Both the position numbers and the translations under genes were made by a program. A stretch of 43,187 nt of DNA, taken from the NCBI RefSeq assembly GCF_003671715.1, contig NZ_RAIF01000012.1, positions 632,586-675,772 of the forward strand, in the 5' to 3' direction. The DNA comes from Streptomyces sp. E2N166. GTDB taxonomy: Bacteria > Actinomycetota > Actinomycetes > Streptomycetales > Streptomycetaceae. Below the pieces are notes generated by a model. It had not been told where the DNA came from and did no database searches. It saw nothing but the letters and a program-made list of their open reading frames with translations. Positions 26,620 to 34,941 of this stretch are shown here, piece by piece (position 1 is the stretch's first letter; each line of letters opens with the position of its first letter).

Positions 26620-27636
26620 CTACTCACGTCCGGCGGACGTGAACGACATGTCCGCGTAGCGGTCCCCCGCCACCTTGTCCGCGATCGGCTCCAGCAGGGA
26701 CAGCTCCTGCTCGGTGAGGACGATCCGCGTCGCACCCGCGTTCTCCGCCACCCGCGTCGGCTTCCGGGTGCCCGGGATCGGGATCACCGCCAGGTCGTGC
26801 ACCCGCGCCCGCTGCTGGGCCCAGGCCAGGGCGATCTGGCCGAGGGTGGCGTCGTGGGCCTCGGCGACCGTGCGGACCGGGTCGAGCAGGGCCGCGTTGG
26901 CCGCCGCGTTGCCGCCGGTGAAGCGGGGCTGCTGCCGGCGGAAGTCGCCGGCCGTGAGGTCCTGGTCGGCGTCGGCGAAGGCGCCCGTGAGGAAGCCCCG
27001 GCCGAGCGGCGAGTACGGGACGAGGGCCACGCCGAGTTCGCGGGCGGCCGGCACCACGCCCGCCTCGATGTCCCGGCTGAACAGCGACCACTCCGACTGC
27101 ACGGCGGCGATCGGATGCACCGTCCGTGCGGCCCGCAGCTCGTCGCCCGTCACCTCGCTCAGCCCGAGGTGCTTCACCTTGCCCTCGCGGACCAGGTCCG
27201 CCATGACGGCGACGGTCTCCTCGACCGGTACGTTCACGTCGCGCCGGTGCATGTAGTAGAGGTCGATCACGTCGACGCCCAGCCGGCGCAGGCTCGCCTC
27301 GACCGCCCTGCGGATGTACGGCGGGTCGTTGCGGATGATCCGCTTCGTCGGATCGTCCGGCGGGATCGACAGGGCGAACTTGGTCGCGATGACGACCTCG
27401 TCGCGGTGGGCCTTGAAGAACGGCGACAGGAACCGCTCGTTCTCACCGGCGCCGTACGCGTCGGCCGTGTCGTAGAGCGTGACGCCCAGCTCCAGCGCCC
27501 GTTCCAGGGTCGCCCGCGACGCGTCGCCGTCCGACGGGCCGTATCCGAAGCTCATGCCCATGCAGCCGAGACCCTGGACACCCACCTCCGGGCCGTCGTC
27601 GCCGAGCCGCACCGTCGGGATCCTGCTGTCGGTCAT
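26620..27636 (-). CDS. Aldo/keto reductase
   Basis: A 338-aa NADPH-dependent TIM-barrel oxidoreductase that reduces aldehydes or ketones. The catalytic tetrad is visible as D56 and Y61 (LYDTADAYGAGENE), K86 (VIATKF) and H130 (DLYYMHRRD); the C-terminal IPIPGTRKPTRVAENAGA binds the cofactor phosphate. It belongs to the YhdN/AKR11-13-like bacterial group. Its start overlaps the MerR stop by 4 bp (ATGA) and is preceded by AGGAGAGAGG, so both genes form one operon controlled by the MerR promoter at 28126-28156. It probably detoxifies reactive carbonyls. Confidence 0.92.
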   Translation of the reverse strand: MTDSRIPTVRLGDDGPEVGVQGLGCMGMSFGYGPSDGDASRATLERALELGVTLYDTADAYGAGENERFLSPFFKAHRDEVVIATKFALSIPPDDPTKRIIRNDPPYIRRAVEASLRRLGVDVIDLYYMHRRDVNVPVEETVAVMADLVREGKVKHLGLSEVTGDELRAARTVHPIAAVQSEWSLFSRDIEAGVVPAARELGVALVPYSPLGRGFLTGAFADADQDLTAGDFRRQQPRFTGGNAAANAALLDPVRTVAEAHDATLGQIALAWAQQRARVHDLAVIPIPGTRKPTRVAENAGATRIVLTEQELSLLEPIADKVAGDRYADMSFTSAGRE

Positions 27637-28118
27637 CGGGTCCTCTCTCCTTCACGGGCGCGTCCGGCGTCCCCGTAGAAGCTGATCTTCCGGTCCAGTA
27701 CGGCGAGGGTGTCCCGCAGCTCGGCCATCCGCGTCAGCACGTCGCGGCGCGTGGACTCCAGCAGTTCCCGCCGGTCGAGGTAGGTGCTCTCGCCCTCGCG
27801 CACCAGCTCCGCGTACCGGACCATGTCGGCGACCGGCATGCCGGTCAGGCGCAGTTTGCCGACGAAGTCGAGCCAGTCCAGGTCGCGGTTGCTGTAGCGG
27901 CGCTGCCCGGTGTGCGAGCGGTCGATGTGGGACATCAGGCCGATCCGCTCGTACCAGCGCAGCGTGTGGGCGGTCAGGCCGGTGAAGGCGACGACCTCGC
28001 TGATGGTGTAGTGGTCCTGCCCGTCGGGGCGCGGGTGGCGCCGGGGCGGGGCGGAGCAGATGTCTGTTCTGGTGGCGTTCGGCCCGAGGGTCCCGGCAGT
28101 GGTCTGCATCACCGTCAT
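27633..28118 (-). CDS. MerR family regulator of the aldo/keto reductase operon
   Basis: A 161-aa regulator. After a 35-residue extension comes the MerR winged helix: HYTISEVVAFTGLTAHTLRWYERIGLM, then SHTGQRRYSNRDLDWLDFVGKLRLTGMPVADMVRYAELV, followed by a long dimerisation helix. It resembles the AdhR/NmlR carbonyl-sensing branch and sits in front of a reductase gene. Yet the only Cys is C21 in the N-terminal extension, so sensing by the branch's usual core Cys looks unlikely. ATG 28118 is 7 nt after the -10 TAGCGT, implying a leaderless, autoregulated mRNA; ATG 28109 is an alternative. Confidence 0.88.
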   Translation of the reverse strand: MTVMQTTAGTLGPNATRTDICSAPPRRHPRPDGQDHYTISEVVAFTGLTAHTLRWYERIGLMSHIDRSHTGQRRYSNRDLDWLDFVGKLRLTGMPVADMVRYAELVREGESTYLDRRELLESTRRDVLTRMAELRDTLAVLDRKISFYGDAGRAREGERTR

Positions 28119-28125
28119 GCGCTCC

Positions 28126-28156
28126 ACGCTATGGCCTTGGAGTGCACTCCAAGCAA
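28126..28156 (-). promoter_or_regulatory. MerR-type promoter with 19-bp spacer and palindromic operator
   Basis: On the minus strand TTGCTT (28156-28151) and TAGCGT (28131-28126) are 19 bp apart, the stretched spacing typical of MerR-activated promoters. Between and over them lies the perfect palindrome CTTGGAGTGCACTCCAAG (28136-28153), a 7-4-7 repeat like that of AdhR/NmlR regulators. Confidence 0.85.
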
Positions 28157-28313
28157 GCGGCCAAGGTGAGAAGGCGGCGGTGAGAGCGCAGCCCAGGGAA
28201 TCCGCGGGACACACGGCGGCCGGCCACCGCGGTCGGCCGGCGGATCAGACCGCAGGTGAGCGCCGGCGCCTCAGCAGGCCCCGCGACCCCGGAAGGAACC
28301 GAACGACACCCCC

Positions 28314-28319
28314 TAAGCT
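28314..28319 (+). promoter_or_regulatory. -10 hexamer of the serine hydrolase gene
   Basis: TAAGCT is 7 nt before ATG 28327. Confidence 0.5.
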
Positions 28320-28326
28320 CGGTGGC

Positions 28327-29151
28327 ATGTCCTTGAAGAGCCTCGCGTTGATCGAGAACTGGCCGGTTCCCACCGCCGCGGCGGGTGTCGTACGAGCCGA
28401 CGGCACGATCCTGGGAATCCACGGCCCGGTCGGGCAGCGGTTTCCCCTCGCCTCGGTCACCAAGCCGCTCGCGGCGTACGCGGCACTCGTCGCGTACGAG
28501 GAGGGCGCCGTCGAGCTGGACGAGCCCGCCGGTCCCGCCGGGTCGACGGTCCGTCACCTGCTCGCGCACACCTCGGGTCTGGCCTTCGACGAGCACCGGG
28601 TGACCGCCCCGCCCGGGGAGCGCCGGCTGTACTCCAACGCCGGTTTCGAGCAGCTCGGCGACCACATCGCGAAGGCGGCGGACATCCCGTTCGCCGAGTA
28701 CGCGCGGCAGGCCGTGCTGGAGCCGCTGGGCATGACGGCCACCACCCTCGACGGCTCCCCCGCGAAGGACGGGGTGTCCACGGTCGAGGACCTGCTGCAC
28801 TTCGCGGCCGAGTCGCAGGCGCCGCGACTGCTGGACCCGCGCACGGTCGCCGAGGCGATGTCGGTGCAGTACCCGGGGACGAAGGGTGTGCTGCCGGGCT
28901 ACGGGCACCAGAACCCCAACGACTGGGGACTGGGCTTCGAGATCCGCGACTCCAAGTCCCCGCACTGGACGGGCGCGTCGTCCTCTCCGCGCACGTTCGG
29001 GCACTTCGGTCAGTCCGGTACGTTCCTGTGGATCGACCCCGACGCCCGGCTCGCCTGCGTGGCGCTCACCGACCGGGCGTTCGGCCCCTGGGCGGCCGAG
29101 GTGTGGCCGCCCTTCACGGACGCGGTGCTCGCCGAGGCCGCCGAGGTCTAG
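28327..29151 (+). CDS. Beta-lactamase-fold serine hydrolase
   Basis: A 274-aa protein of the beta-lactamase/esterase class C superfamily. The S-x-x-K motif is SVTK (S43-K46) and the Y-x-N motif is YSN (Y103-N105). HFGQSG near residue 225 replaces KTG as H-x-G. VRHLLAHTSGL is the typical conserved helix before the Y-x-N loop. No signal peptide is seen, so it is probably cytoplasmic, acting as an esterase or peptidase, not as a resistance enzyme. ATG 28327 fits a leaderless promoter. Its TAG stop and that of the convergent pirin gene overlap on the CTAG palindrome. Confidence 0.85.
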   Translation: MSLKSLALIENWPVPTAAAGVVRADGTILGIHGPVGQRFPLASVTKPLAAYAALVAYEEGAVELDEPAGPAGSTVRHLLAHTSGLAFDEHRVTAPPGERRLYSNAGFEQLGDHIAKAADIPFAEYARQAVLEPLGMTATTLDGSPAKDGVSTVEDLLHFAAESQAPRLLDPRTVAEAMSVQYPGTKGVLPGYGHQNPNDWGLGFEIRDSKSPHWTGASSSPRTFGHFGQSGTFLWIDPDARLACVALTDRAFGPWAAEVWPPFTDAVLAEAAEV

Positions 29152-29801
29152 GACATCTCCCAGAGGAGCAGCTCGGCCTGTGTCACCGCCACCGCGTCCA
29201 CGCCGTCGGCGTCCGTGACGCGGGCCGCGTCGCCCGGGCCCAGCTCCTCGCCGTCCAGGCGTACGTCGCCGCGCACGACGTGGACGTAGACGTACGCCCC
29301 GTCCGGTACCGCCGTCCGCTCCCCCGCCGTCAGGCGGCGCACGTGCAGCATCGCGCCCGCCTCGGGGACGGCGTACGGGGTGGAGTCGGCGATGCCGCGG
29401 ACGATCTCGTAGGCGGGGTCGCCGCCGGGGTCGCGTGGGGCCAGCCACATCTGGACGAAGGTCAGGGGCGCGGCGCCGTCGTTGCGCTCGACGTGGCGGA
29501 CGCCGCCCGCCGAGCTGAGGCGTTGTACGTCCCCGGCCCGCACGGTCGTCTCGTGGCCCGCGGTGTCGCGGTGGGTCAGTTCCCCCTCGGCCACCCACGT
29601 GACGATCTCGGTGTGGCTGTGCGGGTGCTCGTCGAAGCCGGCGCCGGGCGCGAGGCGCTCCTCGTTGCAGGCGATCAGCGCCCCGAAGCGCAGGTTGCCG
29701 GGGTCGTAGTGGGGTCCGAAGGAGAAGGCGTGCCGCGACTCGATGCCGGCCGCCGCGTCGCCTCCGGGGTAGCGCTCGTCGGCGCGCCGTACGTCCATCA
29801 C
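29148..29801 (-). CDS. Pirin-family bicupin protein
   Basis: A 217-aa protein of the pirin family (bicupin). The N-terminal cupin carries the metal ligands counted from ATG 29798: H58 and H60 in GFDEHPHSHTEIV, and H102 with E104 in SSAGGVRHVERN. HAFSFGPHYDPGNLRFGALIACNEERL is the family signature. The C-terminal cupin (GAYVYVHVVRGDVRLDG) is metal-free. Bacterial pirins act as quercetinase-like dioxygenases or redox cofactors, and one binds pyruvate dehydrogenase E1. I report GTG 29801, 7 nt after TACGGT; ATG 29798, the next codon, is an equally good alternative. Divergent from fasR. Confidence 0.9.
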   Translation of the reverse strand: MMDVRRADERYPGGDAAAGIESRHAFSFGPHYDPGNLRFGALIACNEERLAPGAGFDEHPHSHTEIVTWVAEGELTHRDTAGHETTVRAGDVQRLSSAGGVRHVERNDGAAPLTFVQMWLAPRDPGGDPAYEIVRGIADSTPYAVPEAGAMLHVRRLTAGERTAVPDGAYVYVHVVRGDVRLDGEELGPGDAARVTDADGVDAVAVTQAELLLWEMS

Positions 29802-29808
29802 GTCGTCC

Positions 29809-29814
29809 ACCGTA
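29809..29814 (-). promoter_or_regulatory. -10 hexamer of the pirin gene
   Basis: TACGGT on the minus strand is 7 nt before GTG 29801. Confidence 0.45.
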
Positions 29815-29860
29815 GACCCGGCGACACGCTCCCCCGTCCCGATAAGGCAGTCTTGTCCAC

Positions 29861-31066
29861 GTGCCCGAACCCGAAACAAGCATGCCCGAGCCCGGGGCGC
29901 ACGCCGTCCACCCGCACACCGCGACCCTGAAGAGGCTGGAGCAGTCCTCCGGGTCGCTCGCCGCGCAGGCCATCGCGCGGATGGACGAGACGCTGCCGTG
30001 GTACCGGGCCATGCCACCGGAGAACCGCTCCTGGATCGGGCTGGTGGCCCAGGCGGGCATCGCCGCCTTCACCGAGTGGTTCCGGCGCCCGGACGCCCCC
30101 CAGGCCATCTCCACCGACGTCTTCGGCACCGCGCCGCGCGAGCTGACCCGGGCGATCACGCTGCGGCAGACCGTCGAGATGGTGCGGACCACGATCGAGG
30201 TCATGGAGTCCGCGATCGACGAGGTCGCCGCCCCGGGCGACGAGTCGGTGCTGCGCGAGGCGCTGCTCGTGTACGCCCGGGAGATCGCCTTCGCCACCGC
30301 CCAGGTGTACGCGCAGGCCGCCGAGGCACGCGGTGCCTGGGACGCGCGACTGGAGTCCCTGGTCGTGAACGCCGTGCTCAGCGGGGAAGCCGACGAGGGG
30401 GCCGTGTCCCGGGCCGCCGCCCTGGGCTGGAACTCGCCCGAGCACGTGTGCGTGGTGCTGGGCACCGCTCCCGACGGTGACTCCGAACTGACCGTGGAGG
30501 CCATCCGGCGCGCGGCCCGGCACGCCAAGCTCCAGGTGCTGACCGGGGTGCTCGGGGACCGGCTGGTGGTGATCGCGGGCGGCAGCGACAACCCACTGGC
30601 GGTCGCGAAGTCGCTGATCGGGCCGTTCGCGCAGGGCGCCGTGGTGGCCGGTCCGGTGGTGCCGGACCTGCTGGCCGCGACCCGGTCCGCGCAGGCCGCC
30701 GCGGCCGGGCTCAAGGCGTGCACCGCCTGGCCGGACGCGCCGCGCCCGGTGCTGGCGGACGATCTGCTGCCGGAGCGCGCGATCGCCTCCGACCCTTCGG
30801 CCCGCGTGCAGTTGGTGGAGGAGATCTACAGACCACTGGAGGAGGCCGGGGCCGCGCTGCTGGAGACGCTGAGCGTCTATCTGGAACAGGCGAGCAGTCT
30901 TGAGGGCGCCGCCCGGATGCTCTTCGTTCACCCGAACACCGTGCGCTACCGGCTCCGACGTGTGACTGACGTCACCGGATGGTCACCCTCTGATGTACGG
31001 TCTGCGTTCACACTGCGGATCGCGCTCATCCTGGGGCGTCTGGCCGATGGAGATCAGCAACTCTAA
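29861..31066 (+). CDS. fasR: FasR, PucR-type activator of fatty acid synthesis
   Basis: A 401-aa regulator next to and upstream of the fabDHPF operon, matching S. coelicolor FasR in position and sequence as I recall it. The C-terminus has the PucR helix-turn-helix (HTH_30): LLETLSVYLEQASSLEGAARMLFVHPNTVRYRLRRVTDVTGW. The central part (LEQSSGSLAAQAIARMDETLPWYRAM, RELTRAITLRQTVEMVRTTIEVMES) is the RsbRD/GGDEF-like sensory region of this class. FasR is described as an activator of fab transcription. GTG 29861 is the start; CAGTCT lies 7 nt before it, and ATG 29882 is an alternative. It ends 90 nt before fabD. Confidence 0.9.
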   Translation: MPEPETSMPEPGAHAVHPHTATLKRLEQSSGSLAAQAIARMDETLPWYRAMPPENRSWIGLVAQAGIAAFTEWFRRPDAPQAISTDVFGTAPRELTRAITLRQTVEMVRTTIEVMESAIDEVAAPGDESVLREALLVYAREIAFATAQVYAQAAEARGAWDARLESLVVNAVLSGEADEGAVSRAAALGWNSPEHVCVVLGTAPDGDSELTVEAIRRAARHAKLQVLTGVLGDRLVVIAGGSDNPLAVAKSLIGPFAQGAVVAGPVVPDLLAATRSAQAAAAGLKACTAWPDAPRPVLADDLLPERAIASDPSARVQLVEEIYRPLEEAGAALLETLSVYLEQASSLEGAARMLFVHPNTVRYRLRRVTDVTGWSPSDVRSAFTLRIALILGRLADGDQQL

Positions 31067-31068
31067 GC

Positions 31069-31089
31069 TTTTGTCGGGGGTCCACAAAA
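31069..31089. promoter_or_regulatory. Inverted repeat before fabD, candidate FasR operator
   Basis: TTTTGT (31069-31074) and ACAAAA (31084-31089) form an inverted repeat with 9 bp between, 67 nt before fabD. AT-rich arms stand out strongly against the GC-rich background. A GGGGG/CCCCC stem (31076-31080 and 31090-31094) overlaps it. Confidence 0.6.
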
Positions 31090-31155
31090 CCCCCTCGTGT
31101 TCTTCGTCCTTGTCCCCACGGGCGGTCGTGGCCGTCCTCAAGAGAGAGTGTGAGA

Positions 31156-32085
31156 GTGCTCGTACTCGTCGCTCCCGGCCAGGGCGCCCAGACGCCCGGC
31201 TTCCTGACTGACTGGCTCGCCCTTCCCGGTGCCGCGGACCGCGTCGCCGCGTGGTCCGACGCCATCGGACTCGATCTCGCCCACTTCGGCACGAAGGCCG
31301 ACGCGGACGAGATCCGTGACACGTCCGTGGCGCAGCCGCTGCTCGTGGCCGCCGGAATCCTCTCCGCCGCGGCACTCGGTGACATGGCCGAGATCGCGCC
31401 GGGCGCGGTGGCGGGCCACAGCGTCGGCGAGATCACCGCCGCCGCGTTCGCGGGCGTCCTCGACGACTCCGCCGCGCTGACCCTCGTACGCCGTCGGGGC
31501 CTGGCCATGGCCGAGGCCGCCGCGGTCACCGAGACCGGGATGTCGGCGCTGCTCGGCGGCGACCCCGAGGTGAGCGTGGCGCATCTGGAGAAGCTCGGCC
31601 TGACCCCGGCGAACGTGAACGGCGCCGGTCAGATCGTGGCGGCCGGCACCATGGAGCAGCTGGCCGCGCTGAACGACGACAAGCCCGAGGGCGTGCGCAA
31701 GGTCGTCCCGCTGAAGGTGGCCGGCGCGTTCCACACGCACCACATGGCGCCCGCGGTGGACAAGCTCGCCGAGGCCGCGAAGGCCCTCACGCCGGCCGAC
31801 CCGAAGGTGACGTACGTCTCCAACAAGGACGGGCGGCCCGTCGCCACCGGCGCCGAGGTGCTGGAGCGCCTCGTCGGCCAGGTCGCCAACCCGGTCCGCT
31901 GGGACCGGTGCATGGAGACGTTCAAGGAGCTGGGCGTCACCGCGTTGATCGAGGTGTGCCCGGGCGGCACGCTGACCGGGCTGGCCAAGCGCGCGCTGCC
32001 CGGGGTGAAGACGCTGGCCCTCAAGACACCCGCCGACCTCGACGCGGCTCGCGAGCTCGTCGCCGAGCACGGCCGGCAGGCCTGA
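31156..32085 (+). CDS. fabD: Malonyl-CoA:ACP transacylase
   Basis: A 309-aa enzyme that loads malonyl groups from CoA onto ACP for fatty acid synthesis and also serves polyketide synthases in Streptomyces. The nucleophile elbow GHSVGEI places S89, and AFHTHHMAPA places the catalytic H193; GQGAQ at 9-13 forms the oxyanion-region loop. GTG 31156 gives MLVLVAPGQGAQ and 7-nt spacing from GAGAGAG, whereas the GTG two codons upstream abuts it. First gene of the fabD-fabH-acpP-fabF operon, 16 nt before fabH. Confidence 0.97.
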   Translation: MLVLVAPGQGAQTPGFLTDWLALPGAADRVAAWSDAIGLDLAHFGTKADADEIRDTSVAQPLLVAAGILSAAALGDMAEIAPGAVAGHSVGEITAAAFAGVLDDSAALTLVRRRGLAMAEAAAVTETGMSALLGGDPEVSVAHLEKLGLTPANVNGAGQIVAAGTMEQLAALNDDKPEGVRKVVPLKVAGAFHTHHMAPAVDKLAEAAKALTPADPKVTYVSNKDGRPVATGAEVLERLVGQVANPVRWDRCMETFKELGVTALIEVCPGGTLTGLAKRALPGVKTLALKTPADLDAARELVAEHGRQA

Positions 32086-32101
32086 CAAGGAGCGCGAGAG
32101 C

Positions 32102-33133
32102 ATGTCGAAGATCAAGCCCAGCAAGGGCGCCCCGTACGCACGCATCCTCGGCGTCGGCGGATACCGCCCGACCCGGGTCGTGCCGAACGAGGTGATCCTC
32201 GAGACGATCGACTCGTCCGACGAGTGGATCCGCTCGCGCTCCGGCATCGAGACGCGGCACTGGGCGTCGCCCGAGGAGACCGTCGCCGCGATGTCGATCG
32301 AGGCGTCCGGCAAGGCGATCGCGGACGCCGGCATCGACGCCTCGCGGATCGGCGCCGTGGTCGTGTCCACCGTGTCGCACTTCAGCCAGACCCCGGCCGT
32401 CGCCACCGAGATCGCCGACAAGCTCGGCACCGACAAGGCCGCGGCCTTCGACATCTCGGCGGGCTGCGCGGGCTTCGGCTACGGACTGACCCTCGCCAAG
32501 GGCATGATCGTCGAGGGCTCGGCGGAGTACGTCCTGGTCATCGGCGTGGAGCGGCTCTCGGACCTGACCGACCTGGAGGACCGGGCCACGGCCTTCCTGT
32601 TCGGCGACGGCGCCGGCGCGGTCGTGGTCGGCCCGTCGCAGGAGCCGGCGATCGGCCCGACCGTCTGGGGCTCGGAGGGCGACAAGTCCGAGACGATCAA
32701 GCAGACGGTGCCGTGGGACCGCTTCCGGATCGGCGACGTCTCCGAACTGCCCCTCGACAGCGAGGGCAACGTCAAGTTTCCTGCGATCACGCAGGAGGGC
32801 CAGGCGGTCTTCCGCTGGGCCGTGTTCGAGATGGCGAAGGTCGCCCAGCAGGCGCTGGACGCGGCCGGGATCAGCCCGGACGACCTGGACGTCTTCATCC
32901 CGCACCAGGCCAACGTGCGGATCATCGACTCGATGGTGAAGACACTGAAGCTGCCGGAGCACGTCATGGTGGCCCGTGACATCCGCACCACCGGCAACAC
33001 CTCGGCCGCCTCGATTCCGCTCGCGATGGAGCGGCTCCTGGCGACCGGCGAGGCCAAGAGCGGCGACACCGCGCTCGTCATCGGCTTCGGGGCGGGTCTC
33101 GTCTACGCCGCGACGGTCGTTACCCTCCCCTAG
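32102..33133 (+). CDS. fabH: 3-oxoacyl-ACP synthase III
   Basis: A 343-aa initiating condensing enzyme that joins an acyl-CoA starter (branched starters in streptomycetes) to malonyl-ACP. The catalytic triad is C122 (ISAGCAGFGYGL), H268 (PHQANVRI) and N299 (TTGNTSAASIP). ERLSDLTDLEDRATAFLFGDGAGAVVV is the conserved core. ATG 32102 follows AAGGAG. The starter preference of this step sets the iso/anteiso fatty acid pattern. Second gene in the fab operon; a 102-nt gap precedes acpP. Confidence 0.97.
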   Translation: MSKIKPSKGAPYARILGVGGYRPTRVVPNEVILETIDSSDEWIRSRSGIETRHWASPEETVAAMSIEASGKAIADAGIDASRIGAVVVSTVSHFSQTPAVATEIADKLGTDKAAAFDISAGCAGFGYGLTLAKGMIVEGSAEYVLVIGVERLSDLTDLEDRATAFLFGDGAGAVVVGPSQEPAIGPTVWGSEGDKSETIKQTVPWDRFRIGDVSELPLDSEGNVKFPAITQEGQAVFRWAVFEMAKVAQQALDAAGISPDDLDVFIPHQANVRIIDSMVKTLKLPEHVMVARDIRTTGNTSAASIPLAMERLLATGEAKSGDTALVIGFGAGLVYAATVVTLP

Positions 33134-33235
33134 GCACTCCGTGCCGGATCACGAGGTCCGGAACGGAGACCAGCAACACCTGCCGCTGACGCGGCGGGCC
33201 GCCACACCCTCTGAAAACAACGAAGGAGCGCCATC

Positions 33236-33484
33236 ATGGCCGCCACTCAGGAAGAGATCGTCGCCGGTCTCGCCGAGATCGTGAACGAGATCGCCGGCAT
33301 CCCGGTTGAGGACGTCCAGCTGGACAAGTCCTTCACCGACGACCTGGACGTCGACTCGCTGTCCATGGTCGAGGTCGTCGTCGCCGCCGAAGAGCGCTTC
33401 GACGTCAAGATCCCGGACGAGGACGTCAAGAACCTCAAGACGGTCGGCGACGCGACCGACTACATCCTCAAGCACCAGAGCTGA
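33236..33484 (+). CDS. acpP: Acyl carrier protein of fatty acid synthase II
   Basis: An 82-aa acidic four-helix carrier protein. The phosphopantetheine site is S41 in DLDVDSLSMVEVVV (the D-S-L motif). Helix II and III sequences (AAEERFDVKIPDEDVKNLKTVGDATDYIL) are typical of primary-metabolism ACPs. ATG 33236 is preceded by AAGGAG. It carries acyl chains between FabD, FabH, FabF and the reductases encoded elsewhere. Confidence 0.97.
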   Translation: MAATQEEIVAGLAEIVNEIAGIPVEDVQLDKSFTDDLDVDSLSMVEVVVAAEERFDVKIPDEDVKNLKTVGDATDYILKHQS

Positions 33485-33571
33485 TCACCCGATCACTGCC
33501 TCTGGGCTGACTGCCCCGCCACCCGGCGGTGGCGCCGTACGAATCCGTATCCCGTTGGAGAAAGAATTCCC

Positions 33572-34858
33572 GTGAGCTCGACCAATCGCACCGTGGTCGT
33601 CACCGGTATCGGCGCAACCACACCGCTGGGTGGCGACGCAGCCTCTACCTGGGAAGGCCTGGTCGCCGGCAGGTCCGGCGTCAAGCCCCTGGAGCAGGAG
33701 TGGGCCGCCGACCAGGCCGTCCGCATCGCCGCACCGGTCGCCGTGGACCCCTCCGAGGTCATCCCGCGGCCCCAGGCCCGCCGACTGGACCGTTCGGCCC
33801 AGTTCGCGCTGATCGCCGCGCAGGAGGCGTGGAAGGACGCCGGTTTCACCGGCAAGGCCGGCGAGGCCGCCGAGGGTGAGGGCGCCGGCATCGACCCCGA
33901 CCGGCTCGGCGCGGTCATCGCCTCCGGCATCGGTGGCGTGACGACCCTGCTCGACCAGTACGACGTGCTCAAGGAGAAGGGCGTCCGCCGCGTCTCCCCG
34001 CACACCGTCCCCATGCTGATGCCGAACGGCCCGTCGGCCAACGTGGGCCTCGCCGTGGGCGCCCGGGCGGGCGTGCACACGCCGGTCTCCGCCTGCGCGT
34101 CGGGCGCCGAGGCCATCGGCTACGCCATCGAGATGATCCGCACCGGCCGCGCCGACGTCGTCGTCGCGGGTGGCACGGAGGCGGCGATCCACCCGCTGCC
34201 CATCGCCGCGTTCGGCAACATGATGGCGATGTCCAAGAACAACGACGACCCGCAGGGCGCCTCCCGCCCCTTCGACACGGGCCGCGACGGCTTCGTCCTC
34301 GGTGAGGGCGCCGGCGTCCTCGTCCTGGAGTCCGCCGAGCACGCCGCGGCACGCGGTGCCCGCGTCTACGCGGAGGCGGTCGGCCAGGGCATCTCCGCCG
34401 ACAGCCACGACATCGTGCAGCCGGAGCCGGAGGGCCGCGGTATCTCGCACGCCCTGCAGCACCTGCTGGACAACACCGACCTGAACCCGGCCGAGATCGT
34501 GCACGTCAACGCGCACGCCACCTCGACGCCGGCCGGCGACATCGCCGAGCTGAAGGCGCTGCGCAAGGTCCTCGGCGACGACGTCGACCACATGGCGGTC
34601 TCCGGCACCAAGTCGATGACCGGTCACCTCCTCGGTGGCGCGGGCGGCGTGGAGTCCGTCGCGACGGTGCTCGCCCTGTACCACCGGGTGGCGCCGCCGA
34701 CCATCAACGTCGAGAACCTCGACCCCGAGGCCGAGGCCGCCGCGGACATCGTCCGGGGCGAGGCCCGGAAGCTGCCCGTCGAGGGCCGGATCGCCGCGCT
34801 GAACGACTCGTTCGGCTTCGGCGGCCACAACGTGGTGCTGGCGTTCCGCACAGTCTGA
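33572..34858 (+). CDS. fabF: 3-oxoacyl-ACP synthase II
   Basis: A 428-aa elongating condensing enzyme. The catalytic residues are C175 (PVSACASGAEAIG), H315 (NAHATSTPAGD), K347 and H352 (GTKSMTGHLLGGAGG). NDSFGFGGHNVVLAF is the C-terminal signature. GTG 33572 follows GGAGAAAG. Last gene of the operon, closed by the large palindrome at 34877-34910. The order fabD-fabH-acpP-fabF is the standard Streptomyces FAS II operon. Confidence 0.97.
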   Translation: MSSTNRTVVVTGIGATTPLGGDAASTWEGLVAGRSGVKPLEQEWAADQAVRIAAPVAVDPSEVIPRPQARRLDRSAQFALIAAQEAWKDAGFTGKAGEAAEGEGAGIDPDRLGAVIASGIGGVTTLLDQYDVLKEKGVRRVSPHTVPMLMPNGPSANVGLAVGARAGVHTPVSACASGAEAIGYAIEMIRTGRADVVVAGGTEAAIHPLPIAAFGNMMAMSKNNDDPQGASRPFDTGRDGFVLGEGAGVLVLESAEHAAARGARVYAEAVGQGISADSHDIVQPEPEGRGISHALQHLLDNTDLNPAEIVHVNAHATSTPAGDIAELKALRKVLGDDVDHMAVSGTKSMTGHLLGGAGGVESVATVLALYHRVAPPTINVENLDPEAEAAADIVRGEARKLPVEGRIAALNDSFGFGGHNVVLAFRTV

Positions 34859-34876
34859 GCCACATCCGTACGTATG

Positions 34877-34910
34877 TGAAGGGCCCCCACCGGCCGGTGG
34901 GGGCCCTTCA
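34877..34910. terminator. Perfect 34-bp palindrome, bidirectional terminator
   Basis: 17-bp arms (34877-34893 and 34894-34910) with no mismatch, 18 nt past the fabF stop and 31 nt past the convergent DUF3145 stop. It serves both transcripts. Confidence 0.9.
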
Positions 34911-34941
34911 CGCGTCGGAGCGGCGGATGCCGGGGAAAAGC

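Noticed and set aside
28327..29151. Antibiotic-resistance beta-lactamase
   Set aside because: The S-x-x-K and Y-x-N motifs fit the broader serine hydrolase superfamily, but there is no signal peptide and no KTG; esterase or peptidase is more likely.
32102..34858. Type II polyketide synthase genes (ketosynthase plus ACP)
   Set aside because: Gene order with fabD and fasR, FabH and single KASII with full Cys-His-His site, and absence of a chain-length factor identify primary fatty acid synthesis.
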